In this document: positions 1 to 13,400 of the stretch, piece after piece
Layout: each line of letters begins with the position of its first letter
Position numbering within the stretch: position 1 is the stretch's first letter
Assembly: GCF_949628265.1 (NCBI RefSeq)
Contig: NC_088788.1
Location: 11,780,001-11,844,000 of the forward strand
DNA: 64,000 nucleotides
Direction: 5' to 3'
From: Cloeon dipterum
Lineage: Eukaryota > Arthropoda > Insecta > Ephemeroptera > Baetidae
The notes under the pieces: generated by a model
The model's database searches: none
Seen by the model: only the letters and a program-made list of their open reading frames with translations
Told to the model about the DNA's origin: nothing
Position numbers and translations under genes: made by a program

Positions 1-3000
1 ATAAACTAAAATATGTAGTTGTTATCATTATTTTCAACAGACTTATTGTTAGGAATGAGCATCATTATTTTTTCCTCTGAAAGCTCGCTTTTTGCTTCTG
101 AAAGTAATTTATATCCCTTCAATGTTTTTTGTTTCATAAACAAAGACGAGGAGATAAAATTGTCTGGTACGTTGAAAGCAAATGTGGATTATTTAACAAA
201 ACAACCACGCGTTTTCACTTTCACCTTTACATGTATATTTCATATTCCCAAGATTCCAATAATTTGCAATTCGTTAAACACCGCAGTAAACAAACGGACT
301 ATTGATCTTGAGAGGCGCAAGAGCCTCGAGTTTTAACGAATATGCATTTCGCGAGCTCCTAAATCCTTGATGAAGCCATTAAAGATATCAATAATGGGCA
401 ATCGCGAATAGTTGAGCAATGCCACACAAATAAATCCTCTCTCGCACAAACGCCGAAGAGATCAATCGAGCGTTAGTATGGCCTCATTCAATGAATAATC
501 GCCAATTATGAATTCACGTGAAAAGGTCATCAAAAAGTGGCGACGAGTCCATCTCGCTAGCCTCTTTTCATTTTATAATATAATAAGTTATTGCACGGCA
601 GGCGAAAAGAAGAGTTAATAAAACGCACCTGCTGCCGTGTGTTATTCAATATACGAGTCCAATAATTCACCTCGTAGAGCAGTCGTGTGCACGTAATGTA
701 TATTCTATAAAATAAAGAAACTTCTTGACCTATCCGACCCCTCGGGATGTGCACGCGGCGCTCGATGTGTCAAGGCGATTTTCCCATTTGTGGCGAAAAA
801 CATCCGCCCTTAACGAGCCAATAAACAAAAGTTTTCTCATTCAATTAAGTGTGTATAATTAAAGCATATATGCTGGTTGCTATAACCTTAGCTTTTTGCA
901 ATGCCGCGCGCTCCGCATGAGCAAAGTAAATGTTGTGACTTAATTTTTTTATTTACTGCGCCGTGCGCCGCCGGGCACGCATGGATTATGATTAGCCGGC
1001 CTGGCAAGAAAATAGACACATACGGGACCTTATGACCAGCCGATTTACATTTTTTAATTAGTGACCGCCGCCGCCGCGCGTCTTGCGCCGAAATGTAAAA
1101 GTGATAAATTAAATAAATCGAGTTGCAGCCTTCTCGCTGCTTCGGAATACTACTAATTGGAAAATAAATCACGCATGGCTCTTGCGGAATATTGAAAATC
1201 AAACGCGCCAAAAGTCGCAAAAAATGTGTCTGTGTGTTTATCTCGCGGTTACTTAATAATATTGATAGGTGTGATTTACTGTGTCTGGGTTTCACTCTCG
1301 CACGATCTTCTTTCTCCTCTGATGCGAAAATATGCGCGCGAAACCGAGATTTATTGCTAATATTAGCGCGAGGTTTGACGTTTATTGCGCAATCGATCAA
1401 ACAAAATTATATGCACTTAAACTTCCTTTGGCTCTATTTCCGCACAAACAGAAATATCATGCTTTTCAGTTGGTGTTAGAAATAATTTGCAGCTTTCAAT
1501 ATTAGTAGCACGTTTTTTAAAATTGACGAGAGAATATTTAAATTTTAGCTGGCGTTTCATTGAAAATAAAAAATCCTAATTGGGTTTTACATTTAAAACT
1601 TATATATAATGATGTTAAAATTCCAATTTTACACCAGTAAGGAAATTTCGGAAACGTAATTTTTAAGATGATGAAATGGGAAAAATTAAATCTCAAGATG
1701 GGATGAAATATTTTTCCATGATTTTACGATCAGTAAATTAAAGTATAATTCGAAAATAAATGCTGGATAAATTTTGTTGAAAACTTCTCGTTTCCAACGA
1801 AAATGCTCTAATTATATTGCAAATTCCAGGCTGTACAATCATGGTCAAATATCCAACTCTATTAAAAATTTAACCTGTTCACGTTAAATATCTTTAAAAG
1901 CTGACGAAAATTAAAGAGAAGGCTGATTATGACAGCTATGTTTTTCAGCCAAAATCAAAACTTCGTGATTTTGTTTTTAAATGAAATGAGAAAAGTTCGC
2001 AAAAAGTATTTACAGCATAAAAAATAAATATTAATTAAAAATCAGTACAAAAACGCTTAAAATGCAGAGTTTCTCATTATCGAACAAAAATTTCATTTGA
2101 CCTTAAACAATTTAAATGTTTCTTGTGGTTCGTATAATCTCAAACAGAAGTGGTGTGTATTTTTTTACAAGAAAAGGTACACTGTGAATCACACATACTA
2201 TATGATCTTATTTCTTCCCATTAGAATGACAAACCAATTTAGAATAAGCCCCAGAAAATCTAAATCAAAATACTCACTCGGCACGGAGACATCATCATGT
2301 TCACAACCGACGAAGAGCAGACTTTTGTGGTCTTCAGCTCTTCGAAGGCTTTTTATAGGCACGGGGATGGCTCGGCCGACCTCCCGCTCTTCCTACAAAT
2401 AATAGTACGCGAAAAAAGGGAAATTCAAATGTAGAGACGCCGCCCGCGCTGCACATAGTGGGCACCGAGAGCCTCCTACTCCTTTCGCAAAACGCGCGTT
2501 TCGACGACTGTTAAAAAACGCGAAAAGCAGCAGGAGAATGATATTTTTCGTTCATCATTCACTGTTTGGCCGCGACGCGTGTTTTTATTGACACCTGCTC
2601 GATCATAAAGGTGCACTAAAGCCGCGGCGAGCTGGCGCGTACAAGCGCGCGGTCAAGGTGCTTTTAATTCTTCTGCTCGTCTTCTTGTTGTTTGAGGTGC
2701 ACACATCAACTTCCGTAGTTCTCGCAGGAATATGGGATAAAAAATTGAGAAGAAAAATGCCACACGCTGAGAACACAATATCGAGAAAGGTCAAATTTCA
2801 TCAAATTTAAGAAAAAAAATACATGTTTCACTGCAAATTTTAAATTCGAGATGGAGATGACAGGTGAACATGACTTAAGTCAAGGTTTAAAATAATTACA
2901 ATTTGAGAACTCAGACTAATATTCCTCATTTTTCACTGTGCTGTTCTTTCAATGCACAAAAAATTATAGGGCCCTAAAAAATTTATAAAATGAAAACTTT

Positions 3001-4259
3001 TGAGATGGGCCATTTTTCAACGATTTCCTCACGATTCTTCATGATTCTTTCAGCTGTGAATTTTAGCGACTCGACTGTTTTTTCTAAGCTTCCAAAAGTC
3101 ATATATATAAGGTGATCAAATAATCACGATACATGCAATTTTAATCCAATTAAAATCATTAAAATCTGCGCAAAACCATCTAAAAAACTGTCGAAAATTT
3201 CTAAATCGTCTGTTAAACCGCGAGGAAAGTGCATAACTATGTTTCAGGATATTTTAATTTTTTGATGGAATATTTCAGCCTGAAACTATTTTTGATCGGG
3301 GTTTCCTTTTAAATTATTATTTTCACGTGCGAATGTTGGGTTTGTTGCTATTTTTATATAGTATTTTCCATATTTTTCTTGAGTGTCCAGCATAAAATGT
3401 TGCTTCGTCTATTGATTTGTTTAAAATATTTTACTTATCTTACAAACTCGGGCCTTGTCCTTTTCGATGGCATGCAAGAACTAATTTTTTATAAAAACAA
3501 ATTAGGAAGGTTAAGAATATAAATGATTTTTATAAGCACAATTAAAATTGGCGTTAAAACGTATAAAAAATATCCTTTAAGATTTCTTTGTTACATTTTT
3601 TGCAATTCGGAAGAAATTAAAATATTTTCTTTTAAATTTTTTAGCTCGTTTAGTAGTTGCGATATATATTTTACCTTTTAGGAAAATGAAATTTTTATTG
3701 GTTTTTTAAACGTACGATTTTCAAGAAAAGTGCCATCTTCGACGTATAACACATAAGTAAAAACCGTAAAAAATATGAAGTCCAATATAGAAATAAATTG
3801 ACAAGAGATAGTTTTACCGTGATTCCTCATTAAAGAAAAATTAAAAATTTCTGTTCAGGTCAATAACAAACCCATTTTATTTTATTCGAAAATAAAGAAA
3901 TTTAGTATGAAGCAAAGAATTCATTTAACAATTTCAATTTGCAAAAAATGAATGTACATTCCCGCGTTTGCAATATATCTCTGTGAAAAAATATAACTAT
4001 TAAGCAGGCAGGTTGCCAAGTCATGAAATTTTTCCCAAAGCAACTTTTACTTCATGAATTTGATGAATGTAATCATCTCACATAAACATTATCCGTACTA
4101 CAAACAAGTTCGGCTTTGCCTGCGTTGATGTTTGTAGTCTAATTTGTGCCTGGATTATTGCACAACTATAAAACCAGACCAAAAAAGTTGCAATTCACTC
4201 ATACCTCATTTTTTTGTGTAACAATTCCCCGAAATAAAGTTTCACTAATTAGGCGCGAC
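1..4259. other. Non-coding stretch, no gene recognised
   Basis: AT-rich sequence with CpG-rich patches near 880-1420 and 2440-2680. Open frames up to 170 codons occur but show no domain, no codon pattern and no convincing splice partners. A 45-codon frame begins at the ATG at 2297 and contains a short acidic start, but I could not tie it to a family or to neighbouring exons. No RNA gene was seen. It is probably upstream intergenic or regulatory DNA of the RAI1-like gene. Confidence 0.5.
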
Positions 4260-4467
4260 CATCCCGCTAGGGGAAATAAATACTGGCGTTTTCCTGGTCA
4301 GTCAGACGCGCGAAGCAATCGATAAAATGCATGAGCGAGGCGCGCCGAAATAATGAATTGTGCGAGATCGGATTGCGCGGCGCTGCGAGAGGCTTTTCCG
4401 TTTCCACGAGGGGTGGCAACGAGCCGGGCTGTGTGGGGCTGTGTTTGCTGAACGAGCGAGCATCGCG
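4260..4467 (+). promoter_or_regulatory. CpG-rich upstream region, candidate promoter of the RAI1-like gene
   Basis: The base composition changes sharply from AT-rich to CpG-rich near 4250 and stays so to about 4780. The proposed first coding exon (ATG at 4468) lies in the middle of this patch. No clear TATA box was found. Promoter function is inferred only from composition and position. Confidence 0.35.
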
Positions 4468-4492
4468 ATGGCCAGCCAGCAGACGACGCACG
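4468..4492 (+). CDS. Proposed first coding exon of the RAI1-like gene
   Basis: Twenty-five coding bases give MASQQTTH plus one base, followed by a consensus donor (G|GTGAGA). The phase is 1, which is what the downstream exon at 10277 needs: the leftover G joins GG to make glycine, and no stop arises. The start context (GCGATGG) is good. The alternative is a local start at 10159 (MSTRID...), spliced through a weak GTTCGA donor to the same acceptor. I prefer the 4468 exon for its better donor and promoter-like setting, but no transcript confirms it. Confidence 0.5.
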
Positions 4493-7400
4493 GTGAGAAA
4501 AAATTATCATGCGATCCCAGGCCCAGCATCCGCGCCGATTGACATCGCGGGCATAGTTTCTAATCGCAGTCACGAGAGCTGTGAGAAGAAATGCGCGCCG
4601 CACACAATTTCGCGTCTTTCTCTCTCTCTCGCGGCGCCGTTTCTTTCGCTTGTAATGCCTTTTTTATTGAGACTAATTTTCGTCCGCGCCGCGCGGCTCT
4701 ATTTTATTATTTCTTGCGTAATAGTTAAACGCGGAAAATCATTTCTGGCGCTGCCGTGGATACGTGTTTCGCGTCATGTCCCACATGCCGACAAAGATGC
4801 TGTATTAAAGGGGTTGTTTCGAACACGCCCCTAAATCTATTATATTGATCTCGGCCTGCTGACGGTGGCGAAAACAATTTCGTAGCTCGTCTCTTTTTCG
4901 ACGGTTTCTCACCTGTTGCACTTGTGCGTGATGCACGATTTAGGATTTATTGTTCATAGTGAAATTGTAGCTTCTGACATGCGAATTTGGTTCCCAATTG
5001 GACTCTATTCTGGTTATGTAGAGCAACTCTCCCTGTCCAAAAATTCAGCAGTTTTGTAACAAGAAAAAAAACGAGTATAACAAAATTTTAATTTGTAAAA
5101 ATAAATTGATATTCTGGTTTACTGAGCTAGAAATAAATAAGTCTCAGGTCAGGTTTAATTATTTTTCAACAAAATCTCACATTTTTTTTAAAATGGAAAT
5201 TTAAACAACAAAATCAGAGCACGCTTTTACATTGCAACATGTACCTACATATCTTTTCTCTGGAGTTTATTACAATATTAGCTTAGTCTCGCTTGTTAAA
5301 TTACTATATATTTTGCTTAATATCTGGGGAACAAATTAATATTTTGAAAATGGTAGGTCCGGTGCACTTTAAACCGAGGGTAAATTGGCACGTCGGAAAA
5401 ATTTTCTGAGCATCCATTTTGAATTTCACATACGTTTTGGGCTAAAAACTCATAGTTACCCAGCATCTCCAATTTCTATGCTCACAAAGTTTAAATTCAC
5501 CGTTTTGCCAAATAAATTCAATGTAGAGGTTAAAGTAACGGATTTAAAAATGGTTGAAGTTCTTTCGCATGTCAACATGATTTGCAGCACCAAATAAATT
5601 GTGCAAAAAATTTCAATCCGTGTATTCCTGGCAACGTTGAGCACAGCACGAATAAGCACATTAATTATATAAAGCACTGCGGTATTAATCCCTTTTCATA
5701 GATTGCAGATTTTATTATTGATCGGAGTAGATTTTGTCACCAATCTTCAGGATGGGGCTCTTAAAATCTGTTACCGTTGGTTTATTCACACCGATGACGC
5801 AGCGCAGAATTTTAATTGCATCCGCTTGTATATCGTCTCACCAATTTTTTTGCTAAAACTTGGCGTTATTTAGCATTTAATGGGAGACTCTATATCAATT
5901 CATTTAAATCATACAAGAAAAGGCTCTCATCCACGTATATAACCCCCATCCGAGAGATTCGTTAATTTTAAGAGGTCCAACACAGCAGGTTCCTTTGGTC
6001 AGCGCAAAATTTAAAAATTTCTCAAGAAAAAGACGCGCAGTGAGGTTGTTTATGAGATATTGACTGAATAAAATGTTCACTTGAAAGTGTAGATTTGCAT
6101 CTTCTCCAAAGTGACTAAAATAAAGAGCTGGATAACCGTTTTAGGTAGTGAAGAATCAATTATTATCTCGCGTTTTTATAAATTATTGAAAATTTCGAGC
6201 TTGAGCAATACTTTCACTAGTCATAATAATACAGCACTCTAAATCGAATAAACGGTTTGAAAAGCTATTTTTTGTTACCTGGCTTCATACCTCTCTATAT
6301 GTATTAAATAAAATAAGATAAATACCATGTTGAGTTAGATTTTACTTTTTTGAAGGATAATTTTTGTTACTTTTTGGAATCGTAACCTGTTTTTTAGCGG
6401 CTCAGTGAGTTCTAAGATTTTCCGAATATTTTGCATGCCCTCTCCGATTGCCAAGTTGGAATAAGATTGACAAATAGCTGGAATAGCTTAGATTGTCAAG
6501 ATCGAGTGCCACAAATTGAAGCGAGGTCGTGCTTTGCACATTTTGCCATCAATGCCGTCTGCTTTAGAGTGACAGAAAGTTAATGCCGCACTTACAGTGA
6601 GATGGTTCGACACAAGATAAACATTTTTAATGTGGGAAGAAAAACATCTCGGAAACCTGTTCCCGTAGCAGGTAATAGCTCAAAATCTTTTTGGTTTGCA
6701 CGAGGTGATTTAATTTCGTCTATCATTATCTCAGAAATGCGACTCAGATTTATTGCTTTCATTTTGTCGCTTCTTAAAAACTGCCATTAAATTGGTGTAT
6801 AGAGATATCTAAAAAGGAATTTTAAAAAAGTAATTAATGATTTTTTAACATTTACGAGAAAATCGCATTAAATACTGCCGAAAAAGGAGGGTGTGATTCA
6901 GCGCTGGAATTCAAGTAGACAAATATGCCGCCTTTAAATTACGCTTTTATTACCTGGATAACATATATACAATACATTTCATATTTTATTTTAATTTATT
7001 ATAATGAATTTACAATTAATATCAAATTTTTTTAAAATAATTTTCTATCAATAATTTTGAATAACAAATAAATAATTAGAACAGAAACAGCAGCAAGCGC
7101 GGCTGCCACGTCAAGCGAATACAATTTAAACCAACTCTCGTTTCTCCAGGCTAGTTGCAAGTGCTCGGCACCTTTGTGCCTAATCGCGTATTCTGTCCAA
7201 AAAACCGCTCTCTCCAACGCACTTTCCGGCTGGTCCTTTGCGATTCTCGACATTTCCTTCGCCTGCTTCGAAAAGCTGATTTCATGGATATATATATAAG
7301 GTTTAGTTAATTGATTTTCGTTCTTTAAAGCACCTGTTGTTCTCCAGCATATGAGCAATTGCTTGGCCGAATTTTCTTTTCCCAAGATCAGCAACGCTCA

Positions 7401-10400
7401 GTTTGACTCCCACGCCTTTGTCCACTACGCCTTGTCCGTTCAAATGCTGGTCGGAATAAAAGGGAATTGCCAATATCGGAACGCCGTGAAATAACGCCTC
7501 TTGAACGCTCAATCGGCCGCCGTGTGTGATGAAGAGGCGCAGCTTCGGATGAGCTGCAACACGATTAGCCAAAATATTCATTATATGAGAGTTCAATTTT
7601 TATTTTTAACGTGCTTCTTTTGAAAGATACCAAGAATTGAAAAATTACCATCAACCGGAGGAATAAATTTAAACACTATATTCAAAGGGGAATTTTTTAC
7701 ATATGAAATTTCAGGCTTACATATACATTTATCCCATTTATCTCTGCTATGCTGAATAATGATTTAAACGTAAGCAGCAATCAACCATTCAGAAATATGC
7801 GTCATTTTCTCGAAAATTAAGAAAAATTATCACAACGGTTTGCCCATGTTTTTGTGGATTTATTTTATTCTTCTCGCTACATTTTTTATTAAAAGATATG
7901 GGCTTGGTTTGTTAAGGAAAAATATCCTTTTAGTAATTCACGATTTTCAGTAGGCGTACAGTACTCATCACTTGAAAAACATAACAAACGTTGAAAGCCT
8001 TGGGATTTAACAAGCGTAAAACTCTTCAAAAAATTATGGTGTTAAAGGATATTTTAAATTCCTGGACAATCCCAATGAAAAAAATAGTCATCCTCTGAAC
8101 GTAACGAAACAAAAGTTTAAACAAATTGAACCGTCCTAATGATTATTAAAAATTAAATGAATGAGTCTCATTACCAAGTATATCTTGTTGAGGCACCCAC
8201 TTGTCTATCATCACGTTAGCCGGCTTATCTGGCACGCTCTCAGACTCGAATTTCCAGATCACTTTCATGTCAAGTTCCCCAAACCTTTGCAAAATGCTTT
8301 GAATCGTTTCATTCGGGAGCGAGCTGCTTTTAATATTGGACCCAAAGCTCATAAAAATAAAACTTTCCATCTCTTCGAGGAAATCCGAATATTTCTGAAA
8401 AAAATTATCAGGTATTGAAAGATATAAACATTTTTTAAGTAAATTAATCTAAAAATTTACTCTTCCCAACTGATTTCCATTACTGCACTGAATACATCCA
8501 ACTTCCTTCACGGCGGGGGGCAAAAACCTGCCAGGGTCGAGCCCGACGGGGCCGGAGTTGCTGAGAAACACGTTGAACGTTTCCAATGAACGAATCGGTG
8601 GCAAAGGGCCGAAGTGTTCCTCCGCCAGGGCCTGGTGTCTGGGTGTGTGGACGAGCCAGTAATTGAGCTGAACGATTTGCGTTAAGAGCCAGTTGTGCAG
8701 ACGCTGCCAAAAGCTCATGGCGCTGGGCACGGGCAGAAACTCTAAAGGGTACGCGGCAGGTGGTGTCCACAAGTTCAGGGCGTCAAAATTCCAGTGGGAC
8801 AGGCCGTGGGCCGAAATGCCGACGGTGGCGGTGCCGCGAAACTTGTGCAAAACGCCCAAAAAGCAGTCAAATCCGACCGACTCATAAATTATCAAATCAA
8901 AGCTGCGGAGGAGAGGAAATTCGATATTGGTAATAAAAATAAAAGGGTTTTAATAATGCTCGATTAAAATACAAAAGAGAACAAATAAATTTCAATATAA
9001 ACAGAAATACCGAAAATACCAATAATTTTTGTTTATTCAGAATTTTTATCTAGCAGAGAGGGTCGAGATTTTTTTAGATGACTGATATTTTTCAGTCTGT
9101 TATCTTTACTTATATAATTAATTAAAATTTCTTTTTCTGTGGTTAAAAATGTCCCCTTCACCAGGCAAAAGATTATACCTTTCCTCCAATCTCAGCAGTT
9201 CTTTCATTCCTTGGGCCTCAAGCTGCACTTTGCACGTGTTGTAGACAGTGCCAAACACGAATTGCATGTTGCCGAATGGGCCGAAAGTGCCGACGCTTTC
9301 AAACGAAACAGTTTCAGCGTTGCTGAAGGAGCCGTTCAGGTGGACGTAGCGCAAATGTGGTCGGCTTTTTGCCTCGCGTCCCGAAAAGACGATCAAATCG
9401 TGGCCACGATCGGCTAAGGCTTCCATGAGGACGTGATTGAAAATCCCGTGACTTGGGGACGGCACTGGCAGAACTGCCAGGATTTTAGCGCCATGAGCAC
9501 ACGTGAAAATAAATAACAATCTCTTGCATAAATATTTTACAAGCATTTTGTCTGAAATACAAAAAGCTATAATTTAATTGATCGTTCTTACTAAGCAGAA
9601 TTTTCAGACAAAAATCAACACCAAATTGCGGTCATACTGATTTTTATCTTATCACAACCATTAACGGCCTTTATAATAGTGTCTCGTGCCCTAAAAACAC
9701 ATGTAAGGCTCCATACAACAGAGGGAAAGATTTAAATTTAACTGCTTTTACATTAAATATCTAACAAATTTTGATAAATTTAAAAATTACTATCTCTCGA
9801 TATTGCCCTTGAATATCGGATTATGTGGCTTGGGTTCGTTTGTTTAATAAATAGACGAATACAAATTAATTGCCTCGATGAAGTAGATTTAATTGGGGAA
9901 AATAGAAAATATTGAGATTTTATCATTAAATAATTAAAAATCCTTCTCTGCGAATTCCCGCATCTTTGTAAGGCAACGTCATTAGCTTGCAAAAAATCCA
10001 CCAGGGGGCTGCACCGGCAGCCATATTTGTTTTGAGCCGCTGCGAGAAAAGAAAGTTCTTGCAGCCCAATTTGCTCAAAATTCGCTAATTGCGTCAATTA
10101 GCGTCCAGCTCGTTTCAGTCCGCGCTTCTGTCCGACTAACCGGGACCTCTCAAGGCCCGCATGTCCACGAGGATCGATCCCACGGCCGCGAATCGAGGTT
10201 CGAGCCGGCAGCCCCTCGCTGAGAGGGGAGTTCGGTAACATCGTCGCTTATCTCTCTCTCTCGTCTCTTTCCACAGGGCCAGGAGGGAGTTCGAGTGATT
10301 GTGAGGCTTATCAGCCACCGCCGCCGCCGCCGCAGCAACAACATCAGTTCTATAATCAGTTCTACAACCAGCAAAATCAACATCACCAATCCAGTAAGCA

Positions 10401-13400
10401 GAAGTAGTCGTGTTAATTAACGCGAATTATAGATGTTTTATCTTCTTAATGCAGTGGTTAAAAGCTTGAAAAAATTGACCTTCAAATTTTTTCATGTGAA
10501 ATTCTTGGTGTGAATTTTTGCCTGTGTTGTAAAAAAATATTTTTTTTTAAATTTAAATTCTTTAAAATATTATTTGCTATTTACTTAACAGATGGCGCGT
10601 ATATAATACCACAGCATGCTTTTGCACTAAAATAAACATTATATGTACGACTCAGAATTAAATTACTTAACAATTATTTTGTAATGACTCGTACGTCATA
10701 ATATTAATTACATCTATTTTGATAAGAATGAAATGAAAAGTTAAATAAATTATTGACAGTTAGATACCTATTTTATTTGTGTTTTCAGATGGGTCCCCTT
10801 ACCAAAACTATGACCCGAGACAAATGAACTACAACAATTTCCATCAAGGCAGTCATCAGCAGCAGTACCATCCTCAATGGTGTCCACCCCGACCTTATTA
10901 CAACAACAGTAAGAAACTAACTAAGAATAAAATCAAGAAAAGTTAATTAAAATTTGTTAAAATATTTTTCAACAATTTTTACTATGAGATCTGGTAGGCA
11001 GGACTACTTTCAAATGTGGCCGCCAGTCTCCCCACTTGAAATATTTTGTATTATTGCTTAAAACCAACCTGGCGACCATATTTTAAGCAACGTGCAGAGC
11101 AATGAATCATCTCTTATGATTTTTATCCTCAGGTCAAGCAGATTACGCAGCTCATTTCCCTCAGCAGCAGCACCAGCAGCAACAGTTCTACCAGCAGCCA
11201 GATCCGCAGCGGCCCTCGTGGCCGCCTGTTGAGCGACCGCCGCACGCCCCACTGGACAGCCTGCAAATGCTCGTCAAGGAAAACGGTCCGGTGAACGGAG
11301 ACAAACGGCCTCGGCCGTCGGACGAGGGGGCCGACGGAGAGGGACGCAAGAGAAGGAGAAAATCGGACCGGCCGACGAGGATCAGCAACGGCAGCACGCA
11401 GTCGACTGACGAGCCTCCATCGACGGAGCCGCCTTCTAAAGAGCCGCCCACAGAACAGCCGCCTCCAGAGCAGCCACCCCCAGTTGAGCCAACACCCCCA
11501 GTGGAGGAAGCCAACCCCAAAGAGGGACTCGTGGAGACTGAGACGCCCTTGGAGCCTCCTGCGGTCAACGGAGCGGCGGAAGAGGCTGCCAGTGACCGGT
11601 CAACGCCTCTTTTGGAAATTCGCACTGACGAGTCAAACGAAGCACCTCTTAGTCAAGGTGAGTTAATTAAAAAATATTGTGGGCTGTTGATTTGAAATTG
11701 TCAAAATATAATTAAAATTATGCGATTTCTTTTTTAATTAATCAACTTGATATTAATAATTTTTAACTTTCCTGATTTTTTTGGGGGAAAAAATCATTGA
11801 CACTTTGCGTCCTTTTCAACTGGGCTTAGGGATTGACCTTCAAATGAGATAACCAAATTAAAAAATATTAAATTACGGAATTGCTTCTAGTTTTGGCTGA
11901 TAAACACAGTGTTATTTCATGGAGATTGTTAAAAAATAATCAGTACATGAAAGTCAATCCACACAGATTACAATTTCAAATTTTATACACAGAATTGTTT
12001 TATAATTGCAAATTTATTTTGTTACGCAAGACGCAGAATTTTTTAGCTTGAATTTTTAGCATAAATTAAATAAAATTATTTGAAGCTCGTTATTTTATTT
12101 TTATTTTATTTAATGGTTTCGTTGAAGCGAGGGTTAATGGTGACATTCTTGGTACTCCTGCCGCAGTGTTGATTTGATTATGTAATTACTGCTGATAAGG
12201 CCCACGAGGCCAAAACAGTTTCTATTCAATCAGTATTAGGAATGTGGGAGAAAATTTTAATGTAAATATCAGGTTTTTTATTCAAATTCCATAAAGCAGG
12301 TCATTTTACGAAAAATAAATTCAATTCAACTCGATTAAACCAGGAATTTGTTGTTTCTTTAAATGATTTGTTTGGTTATACTATCGTGGATCTCAAAATA
12401 TTTGCTTTGTTCAGTCATTTTTTCCATCCTCAAAATGATGAAAGTCAGCAATAATTAGAGTAATTTACTGCATGAACCCGCATAAAAAAATATCGCCTGA
12501 GAATGTTCTAAGAATATACCGACTTCGCCCAGGATTAATCTAAAAAATTAATTATATATGAACTTTTGATACGGTTTTTCGTGATACTGGATTAATCTGT
12601 AGATTGTTTTCTGAGAATATTCTCAGGATGATCTAGGATTATTCTGCCGGGCTTTGTTTCAAAAAGCTCTAAAGAATGATCCTAGAACATTCTCAGAATA
12701 TACTTCTGGATTAATCTTTGGATTGATCTAGGATTAATATATAGCGTATCAAATCTTTACTTTAGATTATTTTTTTAGGATAATCTTAGAATGTTCTTAG
12801 GTTATTCTAATATCATTTTAAGGTTAGCATAAAGTGTGACAAAAATTATCCCTAAATAATTCTTAAAATCAACTTCAGAGTGTTCCTAGAATATTACAAA
12901 ATACTTTATTATTGCGATTTAATTGGGAATTATTTAAATAATCACAAACTTAATTTAAATTTTAAAAATATGCATTATTTATTAGTTATCAATCATATCA
13001 CATATTATATTACAGCTACAAAATTTTATATCATACGATGCCAGCACTGCCTATCTGGAAGCCCAAACTGCAGAACTTTAACGATTGCATCTTTTTTCGT
13101 CGTGTAAAATGTCACCGGAAGGCTCTTGAAGCTAAAAAAGGGAGAGACTCAAAGAAAAAACTAAATAATATCTTTTATTTCAATTAGCTTTGCTTAGAAA
13201 ATGGAAGGTTCAAGTATGTAAAAATCATGCATAATATTTTTCCATTTTCCATGCAAAGCCAATTGAATTAGAATGTGTAGTAAAAATTCTCGTAAGCGTA
13301 CTACAAATGCCACCGCGATTTACATGGAAAAATTACATTTTTCATCACCGACTGACAGTTTCCGCCACCCAAACTTATTTACGGGGTTCTAATTATGATC

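Noticed and set aside
888..1400. 170-codon minus-strand frame
   Set aside because: Lies in a CpG-rich patch where stops are rare; no domain, no splice partners, codon use not gene-like.
4331..4834. 167-codon plus-strand frame
   Set aside because: Overlaps the proposed first exon of the RAI1-like gene in another frame and follows base composition only.
10190..10215. GGTTCGAGCC string resembling a tRNA B box
   Set aside because: No matching A box or cloverleaf around it; it lies in a CpG-rich patch next to an exon.
11188..11625. 145-codon minus-strand Gly/Ser-rich frame
   Set aside because: Antisense shadow of the Pro/Glu-rich coding exon of the RAI1-like gene.
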